Source: a virus. Taken from it: DNA of 60,785 nucleotides. Below, one piece after another: positions 7,411-15,073 of the stretch (positions are counted from its first letter, which is position 1; every line of letters begins with the position of its first letter). The DNA is taken from positions 1 to 60,785 of IMG/VR virus record IMGVR_UViG_3300027763_000065; one strand, 5' to 3'. Under the pieces are notes generated by a model. The model was not told where the DNA came from, ran no database searches, and worked only from the letters and a program-made list of their open reading frames with translations. Made by a program: the position numbers and the translations under genes.

Positions 7411-9593
7411 ACGGTGCGTACCGCCACCTCATACTCGACTGCCCCAGGGATGGCATCCCAGGAGAGGTGCATATCGGTTTGCCTTGTGGCTGGATTTACC
7501 ACGGCGATGGCTGTTGCACTGGAGGGGGCCGCCGGTGGCTTGATTTCCAGGGGGGCAAACACTTCCTGATCTAATGGAATATCACGCTCGATGTGGTCAT
7601 ATTTGCTTGGATTATGGCGCAATGCAGAAATCATATATTTAGTCCGACTGCTTTCGGTAATGCCAATGGCCGTCCACAGGCTTGTGCGCATGGCGTTGTT
7701 GTCAATTGACCAAGTGCCACCAATCAATGGCGCTGCCGAGAATGGCAGGGCTGGTGTAACAATTACACCGCTGATAGAACCAATGAATCGTGTCTCCAGA
7801 TTTCCATCAACCAGCTTGGCGGTGATCGTTGCATCTGCCCCGGTTGGCAGATCAGTCTGGGTTGCATCATCAACAGTTAGGCTGGTTGTTGTGCCTGCAA
7901 TGGTTTTGCCAGCTCGCCTTACGCCGCTTTTGAGACGATCAGCTGCTCTGAACCGCAGGCCCGGCCGAAGTTCCACCCCCAGAGCCACGGTGCCCTCAAA
8001 CATCACAACTTCTGATTCGTATTGTTCGGTGTAAAGCAGCCATTCCCCTGCGCGATGGGCTTGCCCAGGTGATGTGCAGGCAAAAGCGTCGATATTGGCG
8101 ACCTTCGCCCCATATAACTGAATTGCCTTTTTATCTTGTACCGTTACAAAATCATAGTCTTGTTTCTCGTTGTTGAAATACCGCACAACGGCGACGGTAT
8201 GGCGCTCCCGCAGGCTGGAGCCGACATAGCGAAAGCCTTCTGGCGATATGTCTGCATTTGATACGGTGACGATTGCATCGCCAGGGGCATCTTGCGTAAC
8301 AGTTACCGAGCCTTTGCCCCAATGGGGCATGCCTCGAAAGACACTGGCCATCCAATTGATCAGTTCGTATGCGTCTTCGCTGCTCTGGATGTTGATTGAA
8401 CAGGCAAAACGCGGCTCAAAACCGCCCCTGCCATCAGACACAAGTTCTGCGCAGTATTTAGATATTGAATACAATGCAAACTTATCGACGGTTTCAGGCG
8501 GGCAGCGATGGCCGAACCCATAGCGTGGATGGGTGACCTGGTCGTAAAAATGCCAGGCAGGATCGGTCGTCCATTGAGCTTCGGCAAAGTTGCCCGTCCA
8601 AATGCCGGAGTAAATCAACCGGCCGGTGGTTTGCTCGACGGTTGCATTGTCAGGAATCGGAATTTTGACACCTAACCGGTCTAAGGATACTTGCGGCCAG
8701 GAGCTGAAATACTTGGCGTCTAGTTGCAACGCCAACAACCCTGAATATGGGTATCTAAGCTTTGCATAGATTAATTCTGTATAGTCACTCCAAACCATTG
8801 TGTCATTGACTTTGGAGTTGTTTGAATCTGGGGTGATTCGCACCACTCGCACGCTTACGGGGAAGGGGCCATAGATCTCGACTTCATGGCTGCGTTGAAA
8901 CAGATCGCCAGAACGGCCTTTCACAGATGTGTCAACCACGGTTTTGAAACTGCCACCTGCAGTCGCCACTTGGATCTGATACTTGACCTCCACTGCAATG
9001 ACATCGCCCTCCTGTGGCGCTTTGACGCCACCTTTCAAGATGCTGGAAGTCAGCGATTTTGATACCTTATTCTTGGGATCGTAATACTGCTGTAGGGCTT
9101 GCCAGCTAAGGGTAATTCTGAGTGCATTAACGGCAGTATCTGTAATTGTGCGTGTTAGCGGTGTCGCTGCTGTTACCGGCAGCCCAACCCCTCGCTGGGA
9201 TTCGGTTGCATTGAAACCTTTGATCGCAGACTGGTCAACAGTCCCATAGCGATGGTCAACAACAACGCCTAGAAAGTTAAAATCAGTGGTTTTCGGATTA
9301 TTTGGATTTGCCGATGCCTTGAGAATTGGGGTTTTGTTGATATAAATATCTTTTAGCAGAGCGGTTTCATAGGCCTTGCTGCCCCGCGTATAGCCCCTGG
9401 CCGACGGCCAGCCCTCTTGTTCGCCCTCGCCGAGCAGCAGCAGCAGCCGGGCGTACTGGGTGGAGTTGAGGGTGTCCGGCGCCGTGGCGGCCCCACGGCT
9501 GGCCTGGGCCTTTTTTTGGCCACCGATGCCAGCCCCCTGGATCACTGGCCATGGTGGCAGCTTGACCAGGCTATCTATGGGGATCTGCCTCAT
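7407..9593 (-). CDS. Tail tip (host-specificity J) protein, N-terminal part
   Basis: 728 residues. It resembles the N-terminal and central domains of lambda J: an opening GAGIGGQKKAQA, NSTQYARLLLLLGEGEQEG, KDIYINKTPI and the DPAWHFYDQVTHPRYGFG region typical of tail-tip hub proteins. The last domain (HLSWDAIPGAVEYEVAVRTV) is the first half of an FN3 fold, cut by the stop at 7407-7409. It starts with ATG overlapping the end of gene I by 4 bases. Role: central tail-tip hub that closes the tail tube and mediates adsorption. The frame break is discussed in findings. Confidence 0.82.
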   Translation of the reverse strand: MRQIPIDSLVKLPPWPVIQGAGIGGQKKAQASRGAATAPDTLNSTQYARLLLLLGEGEQEGWPSARGYTRGSKAYETALLKDIYINKTPILKASANPNNPKTTDFNFLGVVVDHRYGTVDQSAIKGFNATESQRGVGLPVTAATPLTRTITDTAVNALRITLSWQALQQYYDPKNKVSKSLTSSILKGGVKAPQEGDVIAVEVKYQIQVATAGGSFKTVVDTSVKGRSGDLFQRSHEVEIYGPFPVSVRVVRITPDSNNSKVNDTMVWSDYTELIYAKLRYPYSGLLALQLDAKYFSSWPQVSLDRLGVKIPIPDNATVEQTTGRLIYSGIWTGNFAEAQWTTDPAWHFYDQVTHPRYGFGHRCPPETVDKFALYSISKYCAELVSDGRGGFEPRFACSINIQSSEDAYELINWMASVFRGMPHWGKGSVTVTQDAPGDAIVTVSNADISPEGFRYVGSSLRERHTVAVVRYFNNEKQDYDFVTVQDKKAIQLYGAKVANIDAFACTSPGQAHRAGEWLLYTEQYESEVVMFEGTVALGVELRPGLRFRAADRLKSGVRRAGKTIAGTTTSLTVDDATQTDLPTGADATITAKLVDGNLETRFIGSISGVIVTPALPFSAAPLIGGTWSIDNNAMRTSLWTAIGITESSRTKYMISALRHNPSKYDHIERDIPLDQEVFAPLEIKPPAAPSSATAIAVVNPATRQTDMHLSWDAIPGAVEYEVAVRTV

Positions 9594-10225
9594 CGCTTGC
9601 CCGTCGCCTGGATCGCTTCGACCAGGGTGATGGATCGCTTGTTGGCGCCCGCCCCGGGCAGCTCGTTTGTGGAGATGCCGGCTGAGATGACGATGGCGCC
9701 CATGACAATGCGCCCCCTTGGGATGTTGACGGGCGTGCCCTCCCTTGAGGTCAACTGCACCCCTGAAACCGAATAGGAGTTGGTCTCTTTGGGATCACGG
9801 TTGCGCTCTGGAGTGGGCGTTGAGGGTGTCAGCAGCTGGGCGGCACCGCCCAGGGCCAGGCTCATGCCGGCGCCAAACAGGGTGGGCCCCAAGGCCGCCA
9901 GGCCAATGCCCGGCACCGCAAACGATGCGGCCACTAGCAGAATGCCACCCACAATCTTGGCGCCGGCCGTTCCTGAACCACTCACGATCGGCACCAGGTG
10001 GATGTCCTCGCTGCCGAGGGGGTAGTGAATCTCATCGGCGCCGAGGTTGTAGCTGCCCTCCGACAGCAGCCAGTCGTATCCGGCAATGAGGGCCTCCAGA
10101 TCGGGCCAATTGGCGACCAGGAACCGCACGGCTTCGCCAATCGAAGCGATGTTGGCGTTCAAAACCGAGTATCCGGTCCGCTCGGCCAGGGGCCCGTACA
10201 GCCTCAAGGTTCGCTCCAATGCCAC
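9590..10225 (-). CDS. Tail assembly protein I
   Basis: 211 residues from a GTG start. The N-terminus (LRLYGPLAERTG, then ASIGEAVRFLVANWP) and the hydrophobic Gly/Ala-rich centre (GGILLVAASFAVPGIGLAAL) fit lambda gpI-type tail assembly proteins. The C-terminus SVSGVQLTSREGTPVNIPRG is a known conserved end of this family, preceding the J gene. In lambda K and I are adjacent, but here 2.1 kb of opposite-strand DNA (pspC and KilA-N) separates them. Confidence 0.75.
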   Translation of the reverse strand: MALERTLRLYGPLAERTGYSVLNANIASIGEAVRFLVANWPDLEALIAGYDWLLSEGSYNLGADEIHYPLGSEDIHLVPIVSGSGTAGAKIVGGILLVAASFAVPGIGLAALGPTLFGAGMSLALGGAAQLLTPSTPTPERNRDPKETNSYSVSGVQLTSREGTPVNIPRGRIVMGAIVISAGISTNELPGAGANKRSITLVEAIQATGKR

Positions 10226-10371
10226 CGACCACTGAATAGCCCCAGGCTACGGAGGCCACTTCAATGGCACGGTGGGGGTTGGCGCGAGCGGTGTGGTCAG
10301 CACCATTTTTGTGGCCGCACGCAAATGGTCCAAGTTTCCGCCGCGGCCCCCTTGGAATCGTGTACTTTTTA

Positions 10372-10400
10372 TTGCCAAGGTATTCATGCGTTGCTAATGT
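10372..10400 (+). promoter_or_regulatory. Predicted promoter of the pspC gene
   Basis: TTGCCA (10372-10377) and TAATGT (10395-10400) are separated by exactly 17 bases and lie 22 bases before the pspC ATG. They fit a sigma-70 housekeeping promoter that could act in the lysogen independently of late phage genes. Prediction from sequence only. Confidence 0.5.
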
Positions 10401-10421
10401 CAAAAAAGTCGTCTCCTTTCC

Positions 10422-10790
10422 ATGTCTGAATCAAAGCTGTATCGCGTTAAAGAAGGGGCGATTCTTGCGGGGGTATGCCAAGGGTTAGAGGCCAGCGGCA
10501 GAGGCTCTGCCGTGGCTTACCGTCTGCTGTTTGCTTTTGGCTCAATTTTCTGGCTGATTGGGATTGTTATCTACATCGTGATGGGAATCTCTATTCCCGT
10601 CGCGAGCAAAGAGCAGCTTGAGCAACTGCGGGAAGCCGCATCTGAAGACGGATCGAACAGGTTGGCCGCAGGGCCTTCACTGGATGCTGTTCAGCTTCAA
10701 CTGGAAAGAATTCAAAAGATGAAAGACGATGCTTTGATTTCGGATGCAGAGGCCGAAAAGCTGAGAGCAAAGGCTTTGGGCATCAACTAG
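10422..10790 (+). CDS. pspC: PspC-domain membrane protein with SHOCT-like tail
   Basis: 122 residues. Residues 4-60 are a PspC domain: LYRVKEGAILAGVCQGLEA, then the membrane segment LLFAFGSIFWLIGIVIYIVM. In bacteria PspC senses inner-membrane stress and works with PspA/PspB. The C-terminus (LERIQKMKDDALISDAEAEKLRAK) resembles the short SHOCT oligomerisation motif. It has its own predicted promoter and a terminator-like hairpin tail and lies on the strand opposite to the tail genes, so it looks like a lysogenic-conversion gene. It may protect the host membrane or exclude superinfecting phage. That role is inference. Confidence 0.8.
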   Translation: MSESKLYRVKEGAILAGVCQGLEASGRGSAVAYRLLFAFGSIFWLIGIVIYIVMGISIPVASKEQLEQLREAASEDGSNRLAAGPSLDAVQLQLERIQKMKDDALISDAEAEKLRAKALGIN

Positions 10791-11123
10791 CCAGCCCCGT
10801 GCCTCTGGAGCCCCTCCAGAGCCATGCCTCTGGAACCCCTTCCAGCCCCGTGGCTCTGGGGCCTCTTCAGCCCCCCCCTTTCTTTCCCGACCTTTCATCC
10901 TGAACCGTGTACGCTCGATTTGGGGGTTGGGTCGGCCCTAACCGCAAGGCTGGGCGCCGGGGGCGGTGCCAGTGGACGCCGCTCAGCTTGAGCACCAGGC
11001 TTGAGCACCGGTATCACAGGCCCAGCCTCCACCTATTTCATTGTCATTAGGATGCAGTAGTGTTTTGCGGCTCGATGGGGACATCGAGTAATTCACTAGC
11101 CCCGTTTTGAGCGGGTGCAACTC
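10791..11123. other. 333-base non-coding spacer between pspC and KilA-N
   Basis: Besides the hairpin array at its left end it contains a direct repeat GCTTGAGCACC (10986-10996 and 10999-11009) and a perfect hairpin CTCGAT-GGGGAC-ATCGAG (11071-11088) shortly before the KilA-N start. Either could be an operator for KilA-N. No gene is seen. Confidence 0.45.
10801..10875 (+). terminator. Tandem hairpins after pspC
   Basis: Three related units follow the pspC stop: CTCTGGAG-CCC-CTCCAGAG, then CTGGAA-CCCC-TTCCAG, then a weaker GCTCTGGGGCCTCTTCAGC, ending in CCCCCCCCTTTC. The second unit differs from the first by paired changes (G to A and C to T) that keep the stem. Probably a terminator array. 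The T-run is short. Confidence 0.5.
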
Positions 11124-12230
11124 ATGATTTCCTTGGCTTCCCCCTTGGGGATGGATTTCCGCATCTGGAACGGTGTGGAGATCCATCGCAGTCCAGCTGA
11201 CGGGTACGTGAACGCTACGGCCATGTGCCATGCCGGGCAACGCCGTTGGAATCACTATCAGGCAAACGACCGAACAAAGTCGTATATCGCAGCGCTTGCA
11301 GCCGTTACCGGATTTCCGGCCACGGGTATTGGGGGCTTGATTCGGTCGATCCAAGGCGGCCGGCCTGAGCTTCAAGGCACCTGGATCCACCCCAGGTTGG
11401 CCGTGGATTTGGCCAGGTGGATCAGTCCCGCCTTTGCCGTCTGGATGGATGGCTGGTTTCTGGAGGTGCTGCAGGCCCAGGCCCAGGGCGCCGCGGCCCA
11501 GCATGCCGGTGCCCAGGGGGCCCAGACCCAAGGGGCCAGAGCCGCCGCGGCCGGCACGGGAGCCACCCCCCTGGGGGGAGCCGCCACAGCTTTTGGGTTC
11601 TCGGCGGTGACCGCCCCTGCGGACTGGAACGAGATCGTTGCGGCCTATGCCAAGGAGGTGGAAGCTGCCATCGAGGGCCGAGCGGCGCATGAGGTGCCGC
11701 GCTCGCTGCGCTATGCCCAGCCCCTGGCCACACATTTCATGGGCTGGCTGGTGCAGCGCTATGCCCAGCTGGTGCTCCCCCCAACCTGTAAGCCCGCCTT
11801 ACCAGTTGCCGGGGATTTCTCGGCGACTGGTTCGGTGGCGGCCCTGCCGGCCATTCCGGCCACCCCAACCCCAGCGGATTTGCCAGTCCGGCGCCGTCGC
11901 CGATCTGATTCCGTCGCCGCTCCGGCGCCGTTGCCGGAGCCCGATCCCTGGCAGGCGGCCCAGCCATCCGAAACCATGGTTTGCCGGCACTTGCGGCCGA
12001 TCGAGCCTGATCAGGTTCGGCGGTTCCGGCGCGGTGAGCAGATTGCGGGCCCGGAGCTGGCCCGGATCCTGGGCATCACCACCCACCGCATCAACGATTG
12101 GTCGCGCCACCACGGCATCGGCGCCAGCCGCGATGGCTGGCAGCTGATTGGCCAGGGCAAAATCGGCTGCGGTGATCTCGGCAGCACCCTCCCCCCGGGG
12201 CGGCCCAGCTGGCTGTTCGAGCGCCTCTGA
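11124..12230 (+). CDS. KilA-N domain DNA-binding protein
   Basis: 368 residues from ATG 11124 (a later ATG at 11151 is possible). Residues 10-115 are a KilA-N domain: FRIWNGVEIHRSPADGYVNA, TAMCHAGQRRWNHYQAND, then GGRPELQGTWIHPRLAVDLA and WISPAFAVWMDGW. A Gln/Ala-rich stretch QAQAQGAAAQHAGAQGAQ follows. A C-terminal segment (AGPELARILGITTHRINDWS) looks like a helix-turn-helix. KilA-N proteins bind DNA and act as phage regulators or antirepressors. Together with pspC it forms a rightward insert between tail genes I and K. Regulatory role inferred. Confidence 0.8.
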   Translation: MISLASPLGMDFRIWNGVEIHRSPADGYVNATAMCHAGQRRWNHYQANDRTKSYIAALAAVTGFPATGIGGLIRSIQGGRPELQGTWIHPRLAVDLARWISPAFAVWMDGWFLEVLQAQAQGAAAQHAGAQGAQTQGARAAAAGTGATPLGGAATAFGFSAVTAPADWNEIVAAYAKEVEAAIEGRAAHEVPRSLRYAQPLATHFMGWLVQRYAQLVLPPTCKPALPVAGDFSATGSVAALPAIPATPTPADLPVRRRRRSDSVAAPAPLPEPDPWQAAQPSETMVCRHLRPIEPDQVRRFRRGEQIAGPELARILGITTHRINDWSRHHGIGASRDGWQLIGQGKIGCGDLGSTLPPGRPSWLFERL

Positions 12231-12254
12231 ACTGTCCGGAAATACCGGATAGTT
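12230..12254. terminator. Hairpin between KilA-N and tail gene K
   Basis: AACTGTCCGG-AAATA-CCGGATAGTT forms a 10-bp stem with one G-T wobble. It starts on the last base of the KilA-N stop and lies between two convergent genes, so it may terminate both transcripts. No strong T-run follows on the plus strand. Confidence 0.5.
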
Positions 12255-12317
12255 CGATTTGATAACGCCCGGGGAACGGCAAACGCTCGGGGGGCGGCGG
12301 CGAGCGCCCAAGGGCCC

Positions 12318-13055
12318 CTAAGTCCAGGGGCTCTTGTCCTTCCAGGCAAACGGTCGCAACACCCGGCCGGTGCTGCGCTGGTGGCCGTCGCCGTAGATGT
12401 CAGAGCTCGACAGGCGGCCCTCTACGTGATGGAGCAGGCGGCCATCGGGCAGGATGACGCCCACATGGTTGAGCCCGGGCACGAAACGGCTTTGCAGAAC
12501 GGCATCGCCGGCCCGGATCTGCTCCCGGGGCACCGCAAAGAAGCCGGCATCAACGTAGAGGCTCTCGAACAGGGGCTGGCGCAGGAACTCTTCTGGGTCA
12601 GCGGGCCGCTCGAAGTCCGGCAAATGCAGGTTTTGCTCGGCGTACCAGTCCCGTACTAGCGCCCAGCAGTCGTGAACCCCCCATGACCATTGCCTACCGA
12701 TCAACGGCGGCTTCCAGCCACTGGGCTCGAAGCTGAACCACTGGCCCTGGCCGTCACCCAGGTGCGGGGAGACGATGTGCCAGGGGATCCCCCACTTCTC
12801 GCAGCCGGTGCGATCGGCATCAGATGGATGTGGGAAGCCGTCGGGATGGGAATGGATCACCGCCACGATTGTTCCGGCCCGGGCGGCGGCCAGGTAGTCG
12901 GCTGGATTAATGCTGAAATCGGTCTGAATCGGGTTGATGTTGCGGCAGGGCCAGTAGCGCTCCTTGCCGCCCACCACCACCACCAGGCCGCAGCTTTCGC
13001 GGGGGGCCTCGGCCACTGCGGCCTGCAGCGCTGCAGCACGGGTCTGGCTGTTCAT
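12318..13055 (-). CDS. Tail assembly protein K (JAB + NlpC/P60)
   Basis: 245 residues with two enzymatic domains. Residues 5-100 are a JAB/MPN metallopeptidase (AEAPRESCGLVV, then HSHPDGFPHPSDAD with the HxHx10D zinc motif shape). Residues 120-235 are an NlpC/P60 Cys-His amidase (GVHDCWALVRDWY, then NHVGVILPDGRLLHH). This pairing is the signature of lambda gpK, which helps build the tail tip and can cut peptidoglycan. It lies just after gene L in the lambda order. Confidence 0.88.
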   Translation of the reverse strand: MNSQTRAAALQAAVAEAPRESCGLVVVVGGKERYWPCRNINPIQTDFSINPADYLAAARAGTIVAVIHSHPDGFPHPSDADRTGCEKWGIPWHIVSPHLGDGQGQWFSFEPSGWKPPLIGRQWSWGVHDCWALVRDWYAEQNLHLPDFERPADPEEFLRQPLFESLYVDAGFFAVPREQIRAGDAVLQSRFVPGLNHVGVILPDGRLLHHVEGRLSSSDIYGDGHQRSTGRVLRPFAWKDKSPWT

Positions 13056-13064
13056 TGCTGGCGA

Positions 13065-13808
13065 TCAGGCATTGTAATTGCCAATACCTGGATAACCACC
13101 GTATGGAAGTTCAGCGCCTTCGCCATGGCGTAATCGACAACCAGTAAGCGTCTGGCTGCAGACGCTCAATTCGGCTGATGCGACTGGATTGTTGTTTTCG
13201 TCAAAAAAGTTAGGGCCGTTGTAGCTGCAGCCATCGCCTCCCAATACAAAGGTGCATTGCTTGAGGCATTGCCGCCTGGGGCCCCGTTCACCCACCAAGC
13301 TAAACGCTGATTCCATCTTGAATTCCACCACATCGCGGCATTCAAGCTCCTTCTTGTCAAAGTAATAAATCTCTGGCGGGAATGTCGCTGCCGGATTGGG
13401 TGTGCCGTAAGGATTCACCCCATCATCAAAATTAGCGGCATCAAGAAACTTGGCCAGGGTCCTGATTCTGGTGAACTTGGCCATGCCCAGGTCGTTGCCC
13501 GGGGTGAAGGCATTGACCTCATTGAGGATTGCGGAGATTTCACCATTGACATTGCCCAGCCGCAATGTGGGTGAAGGCAGCACCCCTTTGCCGTCATAAG
13601 CAAAGCCGTCGGCTTCAATTGTGATTGGCCAATAGGAATTACTGGCCCAAATCACTGGTATCACTGTGCTGGAAGCGCTATAGGTGTTTGAAAATCTGAA
13701 GATTTGATCAACGCCGTGGACTCGGCAGTTAGTTTCGATCTCGAACAATTCGATGATGGAACCAGGTTCCATTGACGCGAGTTCAGCCCTGAGTGTTGAA
13801 TCCATCAT
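13065..13808 (-). CDS. Minor tail protein L
   Basis: 247 residues. The opening LRAELASMEPGSIIELFEIE and the PSPTLRLGNVNGEISAIL stretch match the Phage_tail_L family. The C-terminal domain carries cysteines in the pattern RRQCLKQC, GDGCSYNG and VCSQTLTGC. Four equivalent cysteines in lambda gpL bind an iron-sulfur cluster, so this protein probably does too. Gene L is followed by K with a 9-base gap, as in lambda. Confidence 0.85.
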   Translation of the reverse strand: MMDSTLRAELASMEPGSIIELFEIETNCRVHGVDQIFRFSNTYSASSTVIPVIWASNSYWPITIEADGFAYDGKGVLPSPTLRLGNVNGEISAILNEVNAFTPGNDLGMAKFTRIRTLAKFLDAANFDDGVNPYGTPNPAATFPPEIYYFDKKELECRDVVEFKMESAFSLVGERGPRRQCLKQCTFVLGGDGCSYNGPNFFDENNNPVASAELSVCSQTLTGCRLRHGEGAELPYGGYPGIGNYNA

Positions 13809-13811
13809 GAT

Positions 13812-14726
13812 TTAGATTACGGCACCTGGACGCAGCTTGGAATATCCATCCCAGGTGAAAACCACTTCATAGGAGGCGTTGGCAAACTCCCAGCGTCCCC
13901 TGGATGTGGCGAAATTTGTGGTGTCGGGAGCGGTTCGACCAAAACTAAAGCCATAATTGATATTACTAGAATCAAGAGGCTCCTCGGGGTTAGCCGTATA
14001 CATATAAAACGCATCCATGCTGCCAGCAATGGATGCCGCAGAGCCCCAGGCGGAAAAGTAAATATCTATGTTTGAATACCAGGGCCCAAGATATTTCGAC
14101 GCGCTAATTGTGAGTCCATACGGGCCTATGGGGTCGACTTCAGCGCCTCCAATACCGTATGTAATTAACTCGCCACTTGTTGTGCGCAAGGGTTTCCAAC
14201 CAGTGTTGACATTGATTGTCACCGGAACCCATGGACCAGACCCACCTCCTAGCCCCGCGTAATTGCGCTCAAACCACTGGACCCCAACCCAACGGACCCA
14301 AACGCCAGCCTCAAGATTGGGTTGACCCCGGCAATAATGCGGAACCCCACCAATCCTGTTCCCAGGTGGTGCCATTTTTCCCCATATCCGACGCAGCAGC
14401 AGATCAATTTTTACCCTGGACTGAAATTCCCTGGCGATTGGCCATTCTTCGACCTTCCACATGGGAGTGCTGCCCCCCGCATGGTCTGGCGGCGTCCAGA
14501 GGAATGGTTTCCCATCGGTTGCCCGGGCCTCCAGGAAAGACCGAACCGTGGCTGCTTCACTGAGCTTGATCAGCATCCGCACCCGCCAGGTCTCCTCCAG
14601 CGGATGCAGCCCGAACTGAGTGATGTAGGTGTAGCCGTCCCCCAAGGGCTGTTTGGTGGCGAGGCTGCGCACCTCTTTGCTCAGCTCGCTTTTTAACGGC
14701 ACCGCCGGGAAGGTGGAGTAGGTCAT
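13812..14726 (-). CDS. Minor tail protein M-like with C-terminal extension
   Basis: 304 residues. Residues 1-105 repeat the fold of the next gene upstream: a short Pro-rich start, GDGYTYITQFGLHPLEETWR, and a final FLWTPPD box before the gpM-type tryptophan. The remaining 200 residues form a beta-rich domain (WVRWVGVQWFERNYAG, YLGPWYSNIDIYFSAWG) not present in lambda gpM. It probably arose by duplication of the M gene plus addition of an accessory, possibly ligand-binding, domain. It overlaps the gene upstream by 4 bases. Confidence 0.65.
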   Translation of the reverse strand: MTYSTFPAVPLKSELSKEVRSLATKQPLGDGYTYITQFGLHPLEETWRVRMLIKLSEAATVRSFLEARATDGKPFLWTPPDHAGGSTPMWKVEEWPIAREFQSRVKIDLLLRRIWGKMAPPGNRIGGVPHYCRGQPNLEAGVWVRWVGVQWFERNYAGLGGGSGPWVPVTINVNTGWKPLRTTSGELITYGIGGAEVDPIGPYGLTISASKYLGPWYSNIDIYFSAWGSAASIAGSMDAFYMYTANPEEPLDSSNINYGFSFGRTAPDTTNFATSRGRWEFANASYEVVFTWDGYSKLRPGAVI

Positions 14727-15073
14727 CGGATCCCGAAGGACTGCTCAAAGACGGCCCTGAGCACATACAAGCCGCGGCCAGCCCCATCCAGCGACCATTG
14801 CGGGCAGCGCCAACGCGCTTGAGGGCGGTCCGGTGGCGTCCAGAGAAAGGCCTGGTTGTTGCGCAGGCGCGCCTCAAAAAAGGTGGTGAGGATCTTGGCC
14901 TGGTCCATTGGCAGCGGCGCCCATTGCAGCGGCAGGGTGACGGGGAACTGGTTGAGGCCCAGGGCTTTGCGGTCTTCCGGCCCGTCGCCAAATTGGCTCC
15001 CCCGCAGCTCCGGCTTGGTGGTTTCGGTTGCCGGGTAGATCGGCCGGGGGCTGGCTGGCAGGGTGAAGGGCAT
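14723..15073 (-). CDS. Minor tail protein M
   Basis: 116 residues, the usual length of lambda gpM. FGDGPEDRKALGLNQFP, LQWAPLPMDQAKIL and FLWTPPDRPQARWRC fit the Phage_min_tail family. It sits directly after the tape measure gene, sharing one base with its stop, in the conserved order H-M-L-K-I-J. Role: tail-tip assembly around the tape measure C-terminus. Confidence 0.8.
   Translation of the reverse strand: MPFTLPASPRPIYPATETTKPELRGSQFGDGPEDRKALGLNQFPVTLPLQWAPLPMDQAKILTTFFEARLRNNQAFLWTPPDRPQARWRCPQWSLDGAGRGLYVLRAVFEQSFGIR

Noticed and set aside
7407-7440. Programmed -1 frameshift joining the J parts
   Set aside because: No X XXY YYZ heptamer in the right register before the stop; kept as a split gene with ATGA overlap.
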